Part shown: positions 1 through 11,250 of the stretch, one piece after another
Layout: every line of letters starts with the position of its first letter
Position numbering within the stretch: the stretch's first letter is position 1
NCBI GenBank assembly: GCA_013076295.1
Contig: RQOL01000834.1
Location: forward strand, 1-64,000
Source: Sanderia malayensis
Lineage: Eukaryota; Cnidaria; Scyphozoa; Semaeostomeae; Pelagiidae
Reading direction: 5' to 3'
DNA: 64,000 bases
Translations under genes and position numbers: made by a program
Notes under the pieces: generated by a model
The model's input: only the letters and a program-made list of their open reading frames with translations
The model's database searches: none
What the model was told of the DNA's origin: nothing

Positions 1-175
1 CATTTCCATACCAATTTGCACCCTTATTGACCACCAGAAAAAAAGCCTTTGAGTGGCAACGCCCGCTCCTTTGATCCCATTGTTCGGTCGAACGTCGATT
101 GTTCAAAAGACAATAGCCCATTGTTTAGAGTCGGCGGGTCACGTGTCGACGTAGATTATATAATAGAGATTTTTG
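1..175 (-). repeat. Degenerate Helitron-like 5' end (reverse orientation)
   Basis: Read on the minus strand, this stretch shares in order the landmarks of the three better Helitron copies in the window: an AT-rich start, a CACGTGA motif, repeated ACAATGGG motifs, then AAAGGCTTTTTT followed by a TGG-rich stretch. The match is by short ordered motifs, not continuous identity, so this is an old or sister-family copy. No 3' hairpin end is visible because the window starts here. Confidence 0.45.
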
Positions 176-234
176 CCATGCTTAACTGATAAATAACAAC
201 CCAGGCATCATTTCAATAGCAAGTTTTCATCCCT

Positions 235-2599
235 TCCCCGTCTTTTCGAAAACCACTCAGATGTGTTCCCAGTAACGTGTATATGTGCAATATCTATTTT
301 GTTTTTCGAAATTCGTTTTCGTTTTCCAGATATTTTCAAGTTTCTGCCTGGAAATTTCTTCCGCCCTTTGTTTTCGTTTAAAAACAAAGGGCGGAAGAAA
401 GTGCCAAAGCTTTTGTTTTGTGTGCAAGGGGGAGATGTACCGAGCTTCGATGCGTACTAAAGCATTGAGTCGAACAAAACCTGTTGTACCATGCGACCTC
501 CGTGGCTAAAGGCATTTGAAATGACGTCCTTCTTCTGGAAAGATCGATCGTGCGTTGTTTACCGTTTTTGAAACAATGAATCCCTGTTGCGTTTGACACT
601 AATCCGACAGCGTCTTTTGTTCCTGTGCCTTGGATTCACGAGGAAGTTGCTTCCTTCCTTGAGCGAGCGTGCAGTGGATGTCCATTTTCGAATTTGGGAC
701 GGGATAAACCGAATGAAATTATTTCGTTTTGTGGCTGCGTTTTATTTTTGCTGTCGTTTTACTCGAGCTTCCAAACTAAAAGCCTCCGAGGATTTAACTG
801 GTAAGTGCCTAAGTTTTTTCTATTTGCCTCTACTAAACTCCTGTATTCTTTTTATTTTGTTTCCAATTTATTCTGATCCGTTGTTGATAGAAATTTTCAG
901 GCGCCCTGAAATTCTAAATAATTCTTTCCGTTACAAATCTTTTGCGTACTAAATCGAATACTAAAACGATGAATGATCAATTTCTGCTTTTATAATAACA
1001 GGTCTGGATGCGACGATCTAAAGAACGAATTTCAGAAACGGCAGTTTCGTGATTTCACTGAAACGAAGCCATTCAAAGCACACACAGTTGTCTAAAAAGC
1101 TATTCTGCCCTTCCTTCCAATCAACTGGAATTTTACTTCGAGCTTGCTATTCAGAACTGTTTCCCAAAGAACTTCACTGGTAAGTGGCTAAGTTTTTTTC
1201 TATATTTTCCCCTCAGTTGTATTGATTTACAGCTCTCATCGATCAATACTAAAATTCTAAATCGATTTTTGCAGATTTCCATGTGAGACTCTAACTGGCC
1301 AGACTCGAAAACAGCTATTTTCATATTGCATTGAAGCACACCGTGCTGAGAAGCATGAAATTCCACAAAACGTTTTCTCCTTGGCATCCAGAGAACTGTT
1401 CACGACTGGCCATCCGAAGGCTAAAGTATTAGATTTCAAGCGCCTCATTTTCGTTCTGCATAACATAAACGTGTGCTCGAGCTGGAAACAATTTCTTCAA
1501 CTTCACACGGATTCTAAACTGGAAACGTGCCCACCATTCAGTTCCAATTCCAATCCCAAAGTTGTGTATGTAGTCTGTGAAATATGTGAGTGAATCAATT
1601 AAAAACTTTCATGATCTGCTCCATTTAAAACCCTTTCATATATATCATGAATTTTTGACTGCGTGTTTAGATGCATCTAACCTTGGGACCCCTCTAAAAG
1701 GGTCGCAATGCGCTTTTGTCTTGCTTTCATGAAATTCGTGTAGTTGTCAATAGGTTTTTACCAATTTGATCTGAATTTTTAATATTGTATATTCTCTAAT
1801 CGAAAATTCGAATTAAATGGATCCAATGATGTTTTCTGATATACAATTCAATCACAACGACTCTCTCCGTTCGGTTTAAATCGAGACGTTTCTAGCACGC
1901 TCAGAAGTGCACGAACATTTGCATCACGGAAAAAATGGACCTTGAACAACCTTGGAATGGAATCAGACCTCGGGGCTTCCATGGCGCAAAGGATAAAAAT
2001 ATCAGGATCAGAATCATTCAAATAAAGTCATGGGCGAAAACATGGACCCAGAACAACCTTGGAATGGAAGTTCGGATCGGGGATTCCATGGACCATGCTG
2101 TGGGGGAATGGATGCAACTTTGAAATTTGAATGATTTCAATTTAAATCATGGGAGAAAACATGAACCTGGAAGAACCTTGGAATGCAAACCGGAACTCGG
2201 GACTCCCCTCGACCATGTGGTCGGGGAATGGTTGCAACTATGAGGACTTCAAGGATTTCAATTTAAATCATCATGGACCTGGAACAACCTTCGCAATACT
2301 GGCAACTATGAGGTTTTCAATGATTTCAATTTAAGTCATCATGGACCTGAAACAACCTTGGAATGGAAATGGGGACTCGGGGATTCCATGCATCATATGG
2401 TTGGGAAATGCTTGCAACTATGACCACTTCAATTATTTGAAACAAAATTCTTTTTCTTTGCGTGTCCTACCACTGATCTTATCGCAAATTAAGCAACTTG
2501 AATTAGAACCGATTGCTTAACGTGTCCACCGGCTGATCTTATCACAATTTCATCAACTTTAATTAGAACGGATTGCTTAACGTGTCCGCTGGTGGATAG
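235..2599 (+). repeat. Left arm of a ~2.3 kb inverted repeat
   Basis: This segment reappears in reverse complement at about 56159-58256. Matching landmarks include the segment around 290-330, the region 590-720 (short frames there have close counterparts on the other strand at 57700-57950), the segment around 1400-1600, the one at 1790-1930, the ACCTTGGAATGG tandem array and the terminal CGTGTCC motifs near 2470-2600. Identity looks roughly 75-90% by eye, with indels. Short open frames inside are mirrored in the other arm but encode nothing I recognise. A protein-coding origin is possible, but I see none. Helitron copy 1 abuts its inner end. Confidence 0.75.
1932..2440 (+). repeat. Tandem repeat, ~105-120 bp unit, ~5 copies
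   Basis: The motif ACCTTGGAATGG (or a one-base variant) recurs near 1946, 2053, 2173 and 2357, with a diverged copy near 2285. Each is followed by a GGGAYTCC-CATG segment, then GGGGAATGG.TGCAACT and ATGATTTCAATTTAA. The last unit is shortened. The array is part of the inverted-repeat arm and has a reverse-complement counterpart at 56283-56830. Short open frames here are a by-product of the unit. Confidence 0.8.
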
Positions 2600-3602
2600 T
2601 CTAATATATATATTCTGCGGAGTCACGTGATGACGCACTTTCCCTGCCAAAAACAATAGATTCGACCCGAAACAATAGGTCAAACGCCCCAAAACAATGG
2701 GCCGAAACGGCGAACCGTGTGATCACAAAGGCTTTTTTGTATGTGGGTATATGGCAATGAAATTCACACTGAATGTTTAGTTTATTATTTTAACCAGGGT
2801 AATGGATTTTGTTTTTAGATTTTCTTCCTAATTATTGAATTATTCCATTAATTATTCTGCTAATTGTGCTATCACGAAAAAACTACGGTTTACGCTGGCG
2901 AAACTTCCAAATTCGCGTCCCAAACTCCATTTTCGAACAGAGGCTTCGCTCTTCACGTGACCCGTTTCGCCTTTTACTGTAATTTGATTGGCTCTTTCGC
3001 GACTTCACGTGAACTGTCACATGTTTTTCGTTATCATGCAAATTTGCCCTCGGGTTGAACAGCAGGTAGATAGACAGGCCAGCGCAGCGAGGTAACCCAT
3101 TGCATGTGGAGTTGAAAGAGGCATAAGCGTGAGCGAATGCAGCGCACCAAGTGCGCCAACCACAGGCGAGCGCAGCCAGCTAACCCATTGTACGTGGGGT
3201 TGAAAGAGGCATGAGCGTGAGCGAATGCAGCGCACGAAGTGCGCCCTATGAGTCAATGTTTCTTGATAACAGATAGACAGGCCAGCGCAGCGAGCTAACC
3301 CATTGTATGTGGGGTTGAAAGAGGCATGAGCGTAAGCGAATGCAGCACACGAAGTGCGCCAGCCACAGGCGAGCGCAGCGAGCTTACCCATTGTACGTGG
3401 GGTTGAAAGAGGCATGAGCTTAAGCAAATGCAGTGCACAAAGTGCGCCAACCACAGGCGAGCGCAGCGAGCTTAGCCATTGTATGTGGGGTTGAAAGGGG
3501 CATGAGCGGGAGCGAATGCAGCGCACGAAGTGCGCCAACCACATGAAGTTTTTTTCACTTGCCCCCTCCGGGAAGCGAGCGTGTGCGAGCGCCCCCGGCT
3601 AG
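2600..3602 (+). mobile_element. Non-autonomous Helitron, copy 1
   Basis: It begins TCTAATATATATATTC and ends with a GC-rich hairpin (CCGGG...CCCGG) followed by CTAG, then T in the flank. TC start, CTRR end, a hairpin just before the end and no terminal inverted repeats are the Helitron signature. The same two ends occur at 6990-7466 and 24454-25263. This copy carries an internal satellite array at 3057-3545 and no transposase or helicase. The base before it is G rather than the canonical A. Confidence 0.8.
3057..3545 (+). repeat. Satellite array A (89/115 bp unit) inside Helitron copy 1
   Basis: Units begin around GCGAGCGCAGCGAGC at about 3079, 3168, 3281, 3370 and 3459. Spacing is 89 bp, or about 113-115 bp when a TCAATGTTTCTTGATAA spacer is included. 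The same unit, in one orientation or the other, forms arrays at 13577-13840, 24925-25205, 51480-52228, 55735-56158 and 58325-59290. The 175-codon open frame across it is an artefact of the unit length, not a gene. Confidence 0.85.
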
Positions 3603-4284
3603 TTGGAAAATAATCGGCAGTTTTCGAGTTTTTGGAAGGACTGTAACTCGAAAATGAACGATTTTTTGGAAAAACGAAGTTGATATTTGAAATCTCCGCC
3701 ATTGGGTCTCCCAATTTAGGCAAAATTATTTTGGGGTGTCGGTTCTCCTTTAAAGAGGAGCAAGCTCTCTTTCAAAAATTTTTCGATATAATTAATAGCA
3801 TGGAAAATTGGTGAGCTCTTATCTATGCATTTATAAGATTTAAACCAGATCGGTTCAGTCAAAAATTTGCAAAATCGCTAGGCCTAGCAGGTCCTGGCAT
3901 GGGTAAAGCAGAATTCTGCTATTTTGGACTAATAATGCATGAAAATTACCTTATTTGTCTTATCTGGTGTGTACTTGAAGCAGCAGCTCATATTTTGGTA
4001 ATATTTCAAGTGTAGTTATGGTCATAGCTGTGTAGAAAAACTAGAAAATCCCTTCCAGGAGTGTAAACAATAATGTCCACAGATAGAAGATTTCACAAGT
4101 TCAATGTGAACTCGAAGAAAAACCTTTCAGCACCATGTTGGGCTTCATATTGATGTTCTGGTTTTGATCATATTATCTGACTTTGCCAACAATATACACC
4201 TTTACTTTGCTTTAGGTTTCAATGTAATCACCAAGATATATATAATTTATAATAAGAACTCCATGGTACGGTGGCCCAGAATGG
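3603..4284. other. No gene seen
   Basis: Both strands are closed by stops at short intervals. The stretch is AT-rich and shows no recognisable domain. It may be the left flank or terminal region of the decayed IS3EU-type element that follows, but I could not find a matching terminal repeat on the far side. Confidence 0.5.
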
Positions 4285-4445
4285 CCACAGCACAATCTTT
4301 TTCCACGGCACACTTAAATATTTCTCACAGCACACTTTTATATTTCTCACGGAACACTTATATTTCCACGGCACACTTTTACATTTCTCACGCCACACTT
4401 ATATTTCCACCACAGCGCACTTTTATATTTCTCACTGCCCTTTCT
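4285..4445 (+). repeat. Short tandem repeat built on CACACTTATATTTCTCAC
   Basis: About seven imperfect units of 20-25 bp carry CACGGCACACTT and TATTTCTCAC. They lie just upstream of the integrase pseudogene, in the same relative place as the repeated GCGGTAATGACTTTT motifs in the terminal repeats of element B. By analogy they may be (sub)terminal repeats of the first IS3EU-type element. No copy was found at its other end. Confidence 0.6.
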
Positions 4446-4496
4446 CTCTTTCACTACTCCCACGTGGTAATTCAGCTGGGCAGTTTTTTTAGCGTT

Positions 4497-5489
4497 ATGA
4501 TGGAAGATGGTCGAGATGAAAATGAGTTCATGGTATGGTACTTTAATCAAGGCTTTGAATGTAGCGAGATCTGTGCCGTTGTCAAGGAGGCATGGGATTA
4601 ACATCAGTGAAACAACATTGCGTAGACGATTGACGCTGCTTGGCCTCACTGAGGCCAAGCAGCGTCAATCGTCTACGCAAGAGAGGCTGCCTCAGAAGAC
4701 GCAATAGACATTACAATATAAGTAGATGTGACACAAAGCACTTTGGTACCATTAAGAGATCGACCAGAGTCATCAAGGGGCCATCGTGCAATGTGGCATC
4801 ATTTGCAGATGAAAGGCATCAATGTTCCAAGGGGTGTTGTAGAAAATTTGATGCGCGAAATCGACCCGGAAGGAATACAACTAAGAAGAGCCCATCACCT
4901 ACGTAGAAGAGCCTATCGCCTACGCCGGTTAATGGTCAATGGTTAATGGCCGGGATGCAGTGTTTTTTTCGGAATGACACCGGCAGCCACCGATATGGGC
5001 CATCACCGAGAAATCAGCGAATTGAAGGGTGGTGGTCTTTCTTTAGAAGAAATCATTCCACATGGTGGATAAACTTCTTCAAAGATCTGTGTGACTCTGG
5101 GGAAATATATTTGGGAGATGAAAAGGCAAAGAAATGTTTATGGTTCTGTTTTGCAAGATTGCTACAGAAGCAGCTGAATTTAGTCAAAGAGCATGAACAC
5201 CCACTATATTTGAGCCTCCCGTTTTGACACAGTGCGAGGAAGAACGGATTCCTTATTCTATTGGCCTGAGCAACGTGGAGGTCAGGTGCACTTGGCTCTC
5301 CCTGTCCCAAAAAATGAAATTTCTTATGCTAGAGAACATTTAATTGAAGGTGAGACCACAAATCATTTTCAAGAATACTTCAAGTACTTGGTAAACCTTT
5401 TGCAATTGGAAGATCCAAGGGACCAGAGACATGCATTAAATCGTTACCATCAGCTTATGAATATTGCAAACCAGGAAGATAATGCATGA
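4497..5489 (+). pseudogene. IS3EU-type integrase/transposase, core deleted
   Basis: An ATG (4497 or 4500) opens a frame with a YFNQGFECSEIC segment. After a frameshift near 4580 comes a resolvase-like helix-turn-helix (HGINISETTLRRRL). A DPEG-type linker follows at about 4865, then the integrase C-terminal part with NQRIEGWWSFFRR (about 5015-5060), which carries the third catalytic acid of the DDE triad. The segment holding the first two catalytic aspartates (WH-DG and R-D-G-EN in relatives) is missing: the sequence passes in ~60 nt from the DPEG linker to the post-core region. A perfect 31-bp hairpin (4618-4680) sits inside the frame. It converges with a HECT pseudogene, as in element B. Confidence 0.7.
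4618..4680. repeat. Perfect 31-bp inverted repeat with a 1-base loop
   Basis: Arms 4618-4648 and 4650-4680 are exact reverse complements around a single C at 4649, centred on TTGGCCTCACTGAGGCCAA. It lies at the end of the helix-turn-helix coding region of the integrase pseudogene. An inverted duplication of coding sequence, not a conserved regulatory hairpin, is the simplest reading. Confidence 0.9.
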
Positions 5490-5829
5490 TTGCTTTGATG
5501 ACATAATAAAAAACTCTATGCGCAAAGCCCCACCCTTGATTTGTTGTTTTTTTTTGTAAAAGACACCACAAAATTTTTTGTTATAGAAGCCATTGTACAG
5601 TAGTTATGAAAACATATTGTAGTGTAGGTATTCTAGGATATCCAACCTTGTTCGCAGATGGAAATGCAAATAAATTGAACAAACTGTTTGTAAATAACAC
5701 ATGTACAAGCTGATGCTGTTATGTCAACATACAAACATGAAATATAACTTTAAAGAAGTCAACAAAAGTAAACATTTGTATATCTAATTGACAACTATGG
5801 TGCAGTAACAGAATTGTTTTTAACATCAA
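5490..5829. other. Intergenic spacer between convergent integrase and HECT remnants
   Basis: AT-rich and closed in all frames. It separates the stop of the integrase remnant from the end of the HECT remnant, so it would hold both 3' ends and polyadenylation signals (AATAAA-like motifs occur). Nothing else is visible. Confidence 0.5.
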
Positions 5830-6675
5830 CTATGGTGCAATTAACATAATTTTATGGTAGCTATGTGATTTTTCCTGCTTGCATACATAGAAATCTTCAA
5901 TGTCTTCCAAAGGAATTTCCTTGCAATATGCCATTATGAAAACATCAAGAAATGTTTCTGCAGTTTGCATGTGCTTGACCGGCAGTGTGAGCTCTCTTCC
6001 ACATGCTCCTATCACCGGAAACACAATTTGTGGACAGGATTACGAACAAGGCAGTCATGGTCAAAATTGCAAATTATTTGGAATGGTTCACCTGGGTCTA
6101 TTGGCTTATGCTGCTGGCCTGTGAGCCATCCCATGATCCATGCAGGAGAGACTTCAGGAGACTGGTATCGATCCACCATCTCATTTGAAGCATTCTCTGA
6201 CTCTTCAGCTTCCTCAAAGTCCTGCCAGACAACAACTACTTCATGGCCACAGACTTTTGTGTCTTCAATATGCAACAACATGTCCTAAAACAGGCCCATT
6301 GTTTCTTCTTCAATTTTTCTACGAACTGAACCAGCTGTAGAATATACTGGTGAAATTATGCTGAAAAGATAATTAGCATCTGGATTTTGATTTATTTTGC
6401 TTATCACAAATAATTTGCTGCATATTTCTGGGTTCTTGATAATTAGGTCTTTCAAACCATAAGCATTCAGGCCTGTGCTAAATTCAGACATATATACATA
6501 TATACAGTATCAGACAGTATATCTGGCGCTGGCTCACAAAAGAAACCTTCAAGGATTTTAAGATATCTTCGCAATGATCTTGATTGGTTGGGCCAGTGCA
6601 GTTGTTATCAACTATGATATCAGTGTGCGCAGCACAGTCTTTCTTTATTTCCTTTAAAGTTGCTTTACCAATCAA
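5830..6675 (-). pseudogene. HECT-type E3 ligase remnant of an IS3EU-type element
   Basis: Four overlapping minus-strand frames, broken by shifts, read in order as the second half of a HECT-like domain. The FSTGLNAYGLKDLI segment (about 6490-6430) resembles the inter-lobe region of G2E3-like HECT proteins. GWLTGQ (about 6130) and GACGRELTLPVKH (about 6000) form the C-lobe, where the Cys stands at the catalytic thioester position. At least three frameshifts make it non-functional as it stands. It converges on the integrase pseudogene at 4497-5489. Confidence 0.6.
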
Positions 6676-6989
6676 TTTGTCATGCTGAACTACGGATTGT
6701 ATGGATCAATTTTTATGGATATTGACAATTCACCAATTTCAATAGTAGACTTCATCATGACTCAAACTTTCGCATTTGTACTTCGCATACAATACAAAAT
6801 TTCTATCCACGTCCTTTCAAAACATGTTTTTGTACTGTATTGTACATCTTTCAAAACTTCCGCATTAATAATAAGGTTTTTAAATTAGCGTTTTATGTTT
6901 TCAATAGTAGATAGCCAGGGGTGTAATTTAATCCATGGTTACAGTTTCAATATTCATATATTTGTATATTTGCCCCATTTAAATCTCCA
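6676..6989. other. No gene seen
   Basis: AT-rich, with only short frames and no recognisable protein. It probably belongs to the upstream part of the HECT remnant (minus strand) or to the target of Helitron copy 2. Confidence 0.4.
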
Positions 6990-7466
6990 TCTAATATATA
7001 TATTCTACGGAGTCGCGTAATGATGCACATTCCTTGCCAAAAACAATAGATTCGACACGAAACAATAGGTCAAACGCCCCAAAACAATGGGCCGAAATGG
7101 CAAACCGTGTAATCAAAAAAGCTTTTTTGTCTCTACATTTATTGGGCTAAAATTCAAATGGAAAGTGCCATTTATTAATTAGACCAAGGTTATCTATTTT
7201 TGGTTTTGATTTTTCAAAGTTCTTTTGAATTATTCCATTAATTATTCCACAAATTGTGCTATCACGAAAAAACTACAGTTTACTGTGGCGAAGCTTCCAA
7301 ATTCGTGTTGCAAACTCCAAATTTGCTGGTGAAACTTCGCAGTTCAAAGTATTCGCAGCTCATGTGACCCGTTTCACCTTCTCCTGCAAGTTGATTGAAC
7401 CACATGAAGTTTTTTCACTTGCTGCTCCCCTCCAGGAAGCCAGCGAACGTGAGCGCTCCCGGCTAG
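6990..7466 (+). mobile_element. Non-autonomous Helitron, copy 2 (477 bp)
   Basis: It starts TCTAATATATATATTC after an A and ends GCTCCCGGCTAG before a T, giving the canonical A^T insertion. It shares the full ~400-bp body with copies 1 and 3, including ACAATAG/ACAATGGG motifs, AAAGCTTTTTTGT and the CACGAAAAAAC segment. It lacks the internal satellite array. It is therefore the simplest form of the family. Confidence 0.85.
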
Positions 7467-8864
7467 TTCAATAATATCATACTAAAATTTATTGACTTCA
7501 TTTTTAATTAGATGCATTTCTGCTAATATCATTGAAACGAGGCAAGACTTCTGTCTCCCATTTCAAACGCCTTTGTGGGTTTGCTCTCTATCGTATGATT
7601 TTCATCTATGTTATGTCCTATCATCACGCTATTTTTGCCTGTCAGGTCCAAGTTTTTGTCTGGCAACAATGGCATCGCATTGGATTTTGCTGCTGAACTC
7701 AAAGAAATTATAGCTCATAAAGCCTTGCTGGCTCAAAGGAAACAACTACCTTGCTGTTGACCAAAGGTTAATAAGGTTTATTTTCATTTTCATTTTGGAG
7801 AATGAAGCAATGGACATTTAGATTTAAGGGAATTTGATACTGGAATGAGAGAAACTAAAGCTCAAGTACCCTTATTGATTTAAAGGAGACAACTAGGATG
7901 CTATGAATCAGAGGTAAACAATGTATACCTTCATTTTCATCCCTTTGAATTTGATATGTTAAGTGGAAATTGCTTAGCTTCTGCCACTTCTACTTCACTC
8001 ACGGTTTACATATAGTTTGTTAGGTCAGAATTCGGGAAATTCTCCAATGTTTTTTTCAGTACCTTGTATTCAGAACTTCCTGGGGCTTTTACTTCCGTGA
8101 ATATGGTTCCTAAGGAATTCATTGACTTTGTGGCTGCCTTCTTTGTTTTACAAGCAAAGCCCACTGATATCTCCATGAACCTGCTTTCACCTTTGTGTTT
8201 ATCCACGATGTTTAATGTTTAATTGTTGCGATGTACATAAAGGGAACCAGTAAAAGTCAAGTTCAAGCCCTGGGAAAAATCCACACTTTATTTACTTATC
8301 ACCTTCCTCATTGCACATGCGGTTAGACCTGTTTAACCGCAGTTAATACCACCTGGGCGAAGTGTCACTGTTGGTGGGGAGGGCGGTAGTTTGTCTGCTT
8401 GCATTATCACGAGGTCACAGCGGGTGACACCATGCTATCTAACTTGCTAGATCCCTTGGGATTATTCCGATCAGTTTTCACGCCTTAAAATTACAGCTAC
8501 AATTTCGTCTACGTGTTTTCTCGCGTCCAGTGGATTATTTCCTCAGTGTTTTGGTCACACGATTTATTCGCTGTGGCCGTGTTGGAATTTCGATTGTACA
8601 AGTCTTTATTTGCGGGTTCTTGAGAAGTTAATATCACCAAATTGCAACATTGTTCGTTGATCTGCTTAGGCCCTTCCCTGACTTATTGTTAACTTGTGGC
8701 TTCAGTTTGGTTGTGTGGAGACCGTATTGCAGAGTTAATCGCTTCGAGCTTCAAGGAACCACAAACAGTTTCAGTCCTCGTGGATTGGTGAGATCGTTCG
8801 TTTTACTTTTACTTGAAATTTTGGCATTATTTTGAAACTTTGCTTTGTGTCGACTATTCTTAAC
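7467..8864. other. No gene recognised; probable DIRS 5' flank at the right
   Basis: Short frames only; a 66-codon minus-strand frame at 8006-8206 has no recognisable motif. The more GC-balanced stretch from about 8280 leads without interruption into the DIRS gag frame at 8865 and probably contains the 5' untranslated or terminal region of that element. No terminal repeat could be proved. Confidence 0.4.
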
Positions 8865-9355
8865 ATGGCTTCACAAGATAGCAGTGCAGATAGTGGGGCC
8901 CACGATGTTGTACCAGGTGTGATGGGTCGGCCTGTAGCCTTAGATTCCGATCGTCTCACGAACTTGGAGGACACGATGGCCAATATTGTAAACCTCCTGT
9001 CTCGTGGTCAAGGGGCAGGGGTCGCTGTCATTCCAGGCGTGGAGGCCGTGTCGCAACCAGGTGACGCTACCGTTTCTCAGGGAGGCCCGGTGAACCCTGC
9101 AACTGCCCCGTCATTTCTGAGGTTAGCACCACAGCCTCAGGATGGGCCAGCCCCTGTACCTGTGGGGTCCGGTGTTGCTATGGCTAACAGTGTCGGTTCG
9201 ATTGCTTTTGTGTGACAGCCATCCCAGGGCCCACCCATGGATAATGCTGTACTAATACCAACGCCTGCCGTATCAGTTTCTTCGGCTTTGCCCCCCATGC
9301 CAGGATACCTGGTGGAGCAAATTCAGGCGCACCAATACGTTGATTTCACACTATT

Positions 9356-11244
9356 CTATCTATCTATCTATGTAGCGTCGTCGTAAGTCCGAAGGTTGCC
9401 TATCATGGATCTCCACTGTTCTCTGTTCTGTGCTTCTCTCTTCAATTGTCCATATTCTTTGATATTGGTCCACTCTTTGATGTCATCTATCCACATTCTC
9501 CGAGGTCTACCCTGTGCTCTTTTGCCATTTATAAATCCTTCCATAATGTTAACAAACAAATTTCGGTTTGGGCTTCTTGCTATATGGCCAAAGAATGACG
9601 ATTTACGTTGAGCGATCTGCTTTAATAGATTTGGTTTTTCTTTTACTCTTTCAAATATATCTTTGTTTGTAATTTTGTTTATCCAGCTATCTTTTAGTAT
9701 TCTGCGATAACACCATGTTTCAAATGCATTTATCCTTCTTGCAGCTTCTTTACCTATTGTACATGCTTCACAACCGTATGTTATTAGTGAAATGATATAT
9801 GTCTTCAGTAACCTTTTCTTAGTGTTCATATTGATATTGCTTTTCATGACTATTTCTTTTAATTCCCAGAATGAATTTTTTCCTATTCCTATTCTCCTTT
9901 TGATTTCTTGTAAACATTTAGCATCTTCCGTAATTAGTGTGCCAAGATATTTATATTGCTTTACTTGCTCTAATGCTACCCCATTGGATTTTATTACGAC
10001 TTTCGTCCCTGGCTGTTTTTCCATGACCATAACCTTGGTCTTTTTCGCATTAAACTCCAAGCCATACGCTGTACAACTTTCATTTATCTTATCAATTAAT
10101 CTCTGCAAATCTTCTTCTGTGCTAGCTAGCAATACGGTGTCATCAGCAAACCTTATGTTATTAATAATCATTCCATTCAATTCTAACCCAGATTCATCTT
10201 GTAGGGCAGCATTTATTAGTTCCTCGCTGTATATATTAAAAAATACTGGTGACAGAACACAACCCTGCCGTACACCTTTCTCAATCTTAATGCTGCGTGA
10301 GTCTTCTGATTTACATCTGATTTGTGCAATTTGAGACCAGTGTAGATTCGCTATTAACCTGATTTCCTCTGGAGGCACCTCGTACTTTTTCAACACTCGA
10401 ATTAATATACTATGGTTAACTTTGTCAAATGCTTTTTTGTAATCGATGAAGCATGCAAATATTTTCTTGTTTTTACTGACCATTCTCTCTGCAAGTAGTC
10501 TTATTTGACATTTGCGTCTCTTGTTCCTCGACCCTCTCTGAATCCTAACTGGTTTTCACTCCAAGTGGTGTTATTCTTCTCTTCAAAATGTGTAGTAAGA
10601 TCTTAGCTGTGTGTGATATCAAGTTTATTGTTCTATGTTCTGCACACTCTTTTGTGTTGGCTACTTTGGGAAGCTGTATAAAAATTGATTTGAGAAAATC
10701 TTCAGGTTGAAGGCCTGTATTATAACATTTATTGATTATCAAGGTTATCATTTCTATTCCTTTGTCCCCCATATTCTGTAAAAATTCTGCTGGGATTTCA
10801 TCTATTCCAGTAGATTTTCCCTTTGGTAGATTAACGATGGTTTGCCTAATTTCCATCTCTGAGACTTTTGGCCTTCCTGCACATTCTCTTTATGACTTTT
10901 GATAAACTCCTATACTTCTCCTCAGTTCTTTTCCACATTCTCCTCTCTTCCATTTTGTTTAGTATTTCCTCAGTGATCCATTCTTGTTTCCCTGTTTTTG
11001 TTCTTTTACCGCAAACTGCATCTGCTGTTTTAATGAGACATTCTTTAAGACTTTTCCAAATTTCTTCAACTCTTTCTCCATGGTCAGCTGCGTCAATCAG
11101 TCTCTCACTTTCTTGTTTACATTTCTCTTTGATTACTTCTTGGTCAAGATTTGAAACATTCCACTTTTTTCTTGTAGATTTTCTCTTTTTCATTCTTTTA
11201 AGTTTTGTTTTGATAGTTATAACAACTGGATTATGATCTGGCCT
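9356..11244 (-). mobile_element. 5'-truncated non-LTR retrotransposon (LINE)
   Basis: It is inserted antisense in DIRS gag and flanked by a 12-bp target-site duplication, TTTCACACTATT (9344-9355) and TTTCACTCTATT (11245-11256), with one mismatch. The 3' end of the element (left side) terminates in a short TATC/GATA microsatellite, as in LINEs with simple-repeat tails. The 5' end is truncated within the endonuclease domain: only its last DHNPV motif remains. The duplication, the microsatellite tail and the restored host reading frame together make the boundaries firm. Confidence 0.85.
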
Positions 11245-11250
11245 TTTCAC
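9368..11250 (-). pseudogene. LINE endonuclease-reverse transcriptase, partial
   Basis: Three overlapping minus-strand frames. The first (11250-10846) starts in the last motif of an APE-type endonuclease (DHNPV) and continues as a basic linker. The second (10856-10545) carries the RT entry motif GIDEIPAEFLQ. The third (10483-9368, 371 codons) has FACFIDYKKAFDKVNH, GVRQGCVLSP, the catalytic FADDTVLLAS and a long C-terminal region with GHIARS and KRAQGRPRRMWIDDI. Frameshifts fall near 10850 and 10545. The C-terminal region resembles insect and marine-animal 'endonuclease-reverse transcriptase' LINEs (RTE-like or a neighbouring clade); the exact clade is not determined. Confidence 0.8.

Noticed and set aside
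3017..3723. Long minus-strand frames (175 and 83 codons) across 3017-3723
   Set aside because: The first is periodic and follows the 89/115-bp satellite units; the second overlaps the Helitron 3' end. Neither has non-repetitive protein motifs.
9396..11236. Plus-strand frames of 71-180 codons
   Set aside because: Antisense shadows of the LINE reverse transcriptase frames, which carry the FADD motif on the minus strand.
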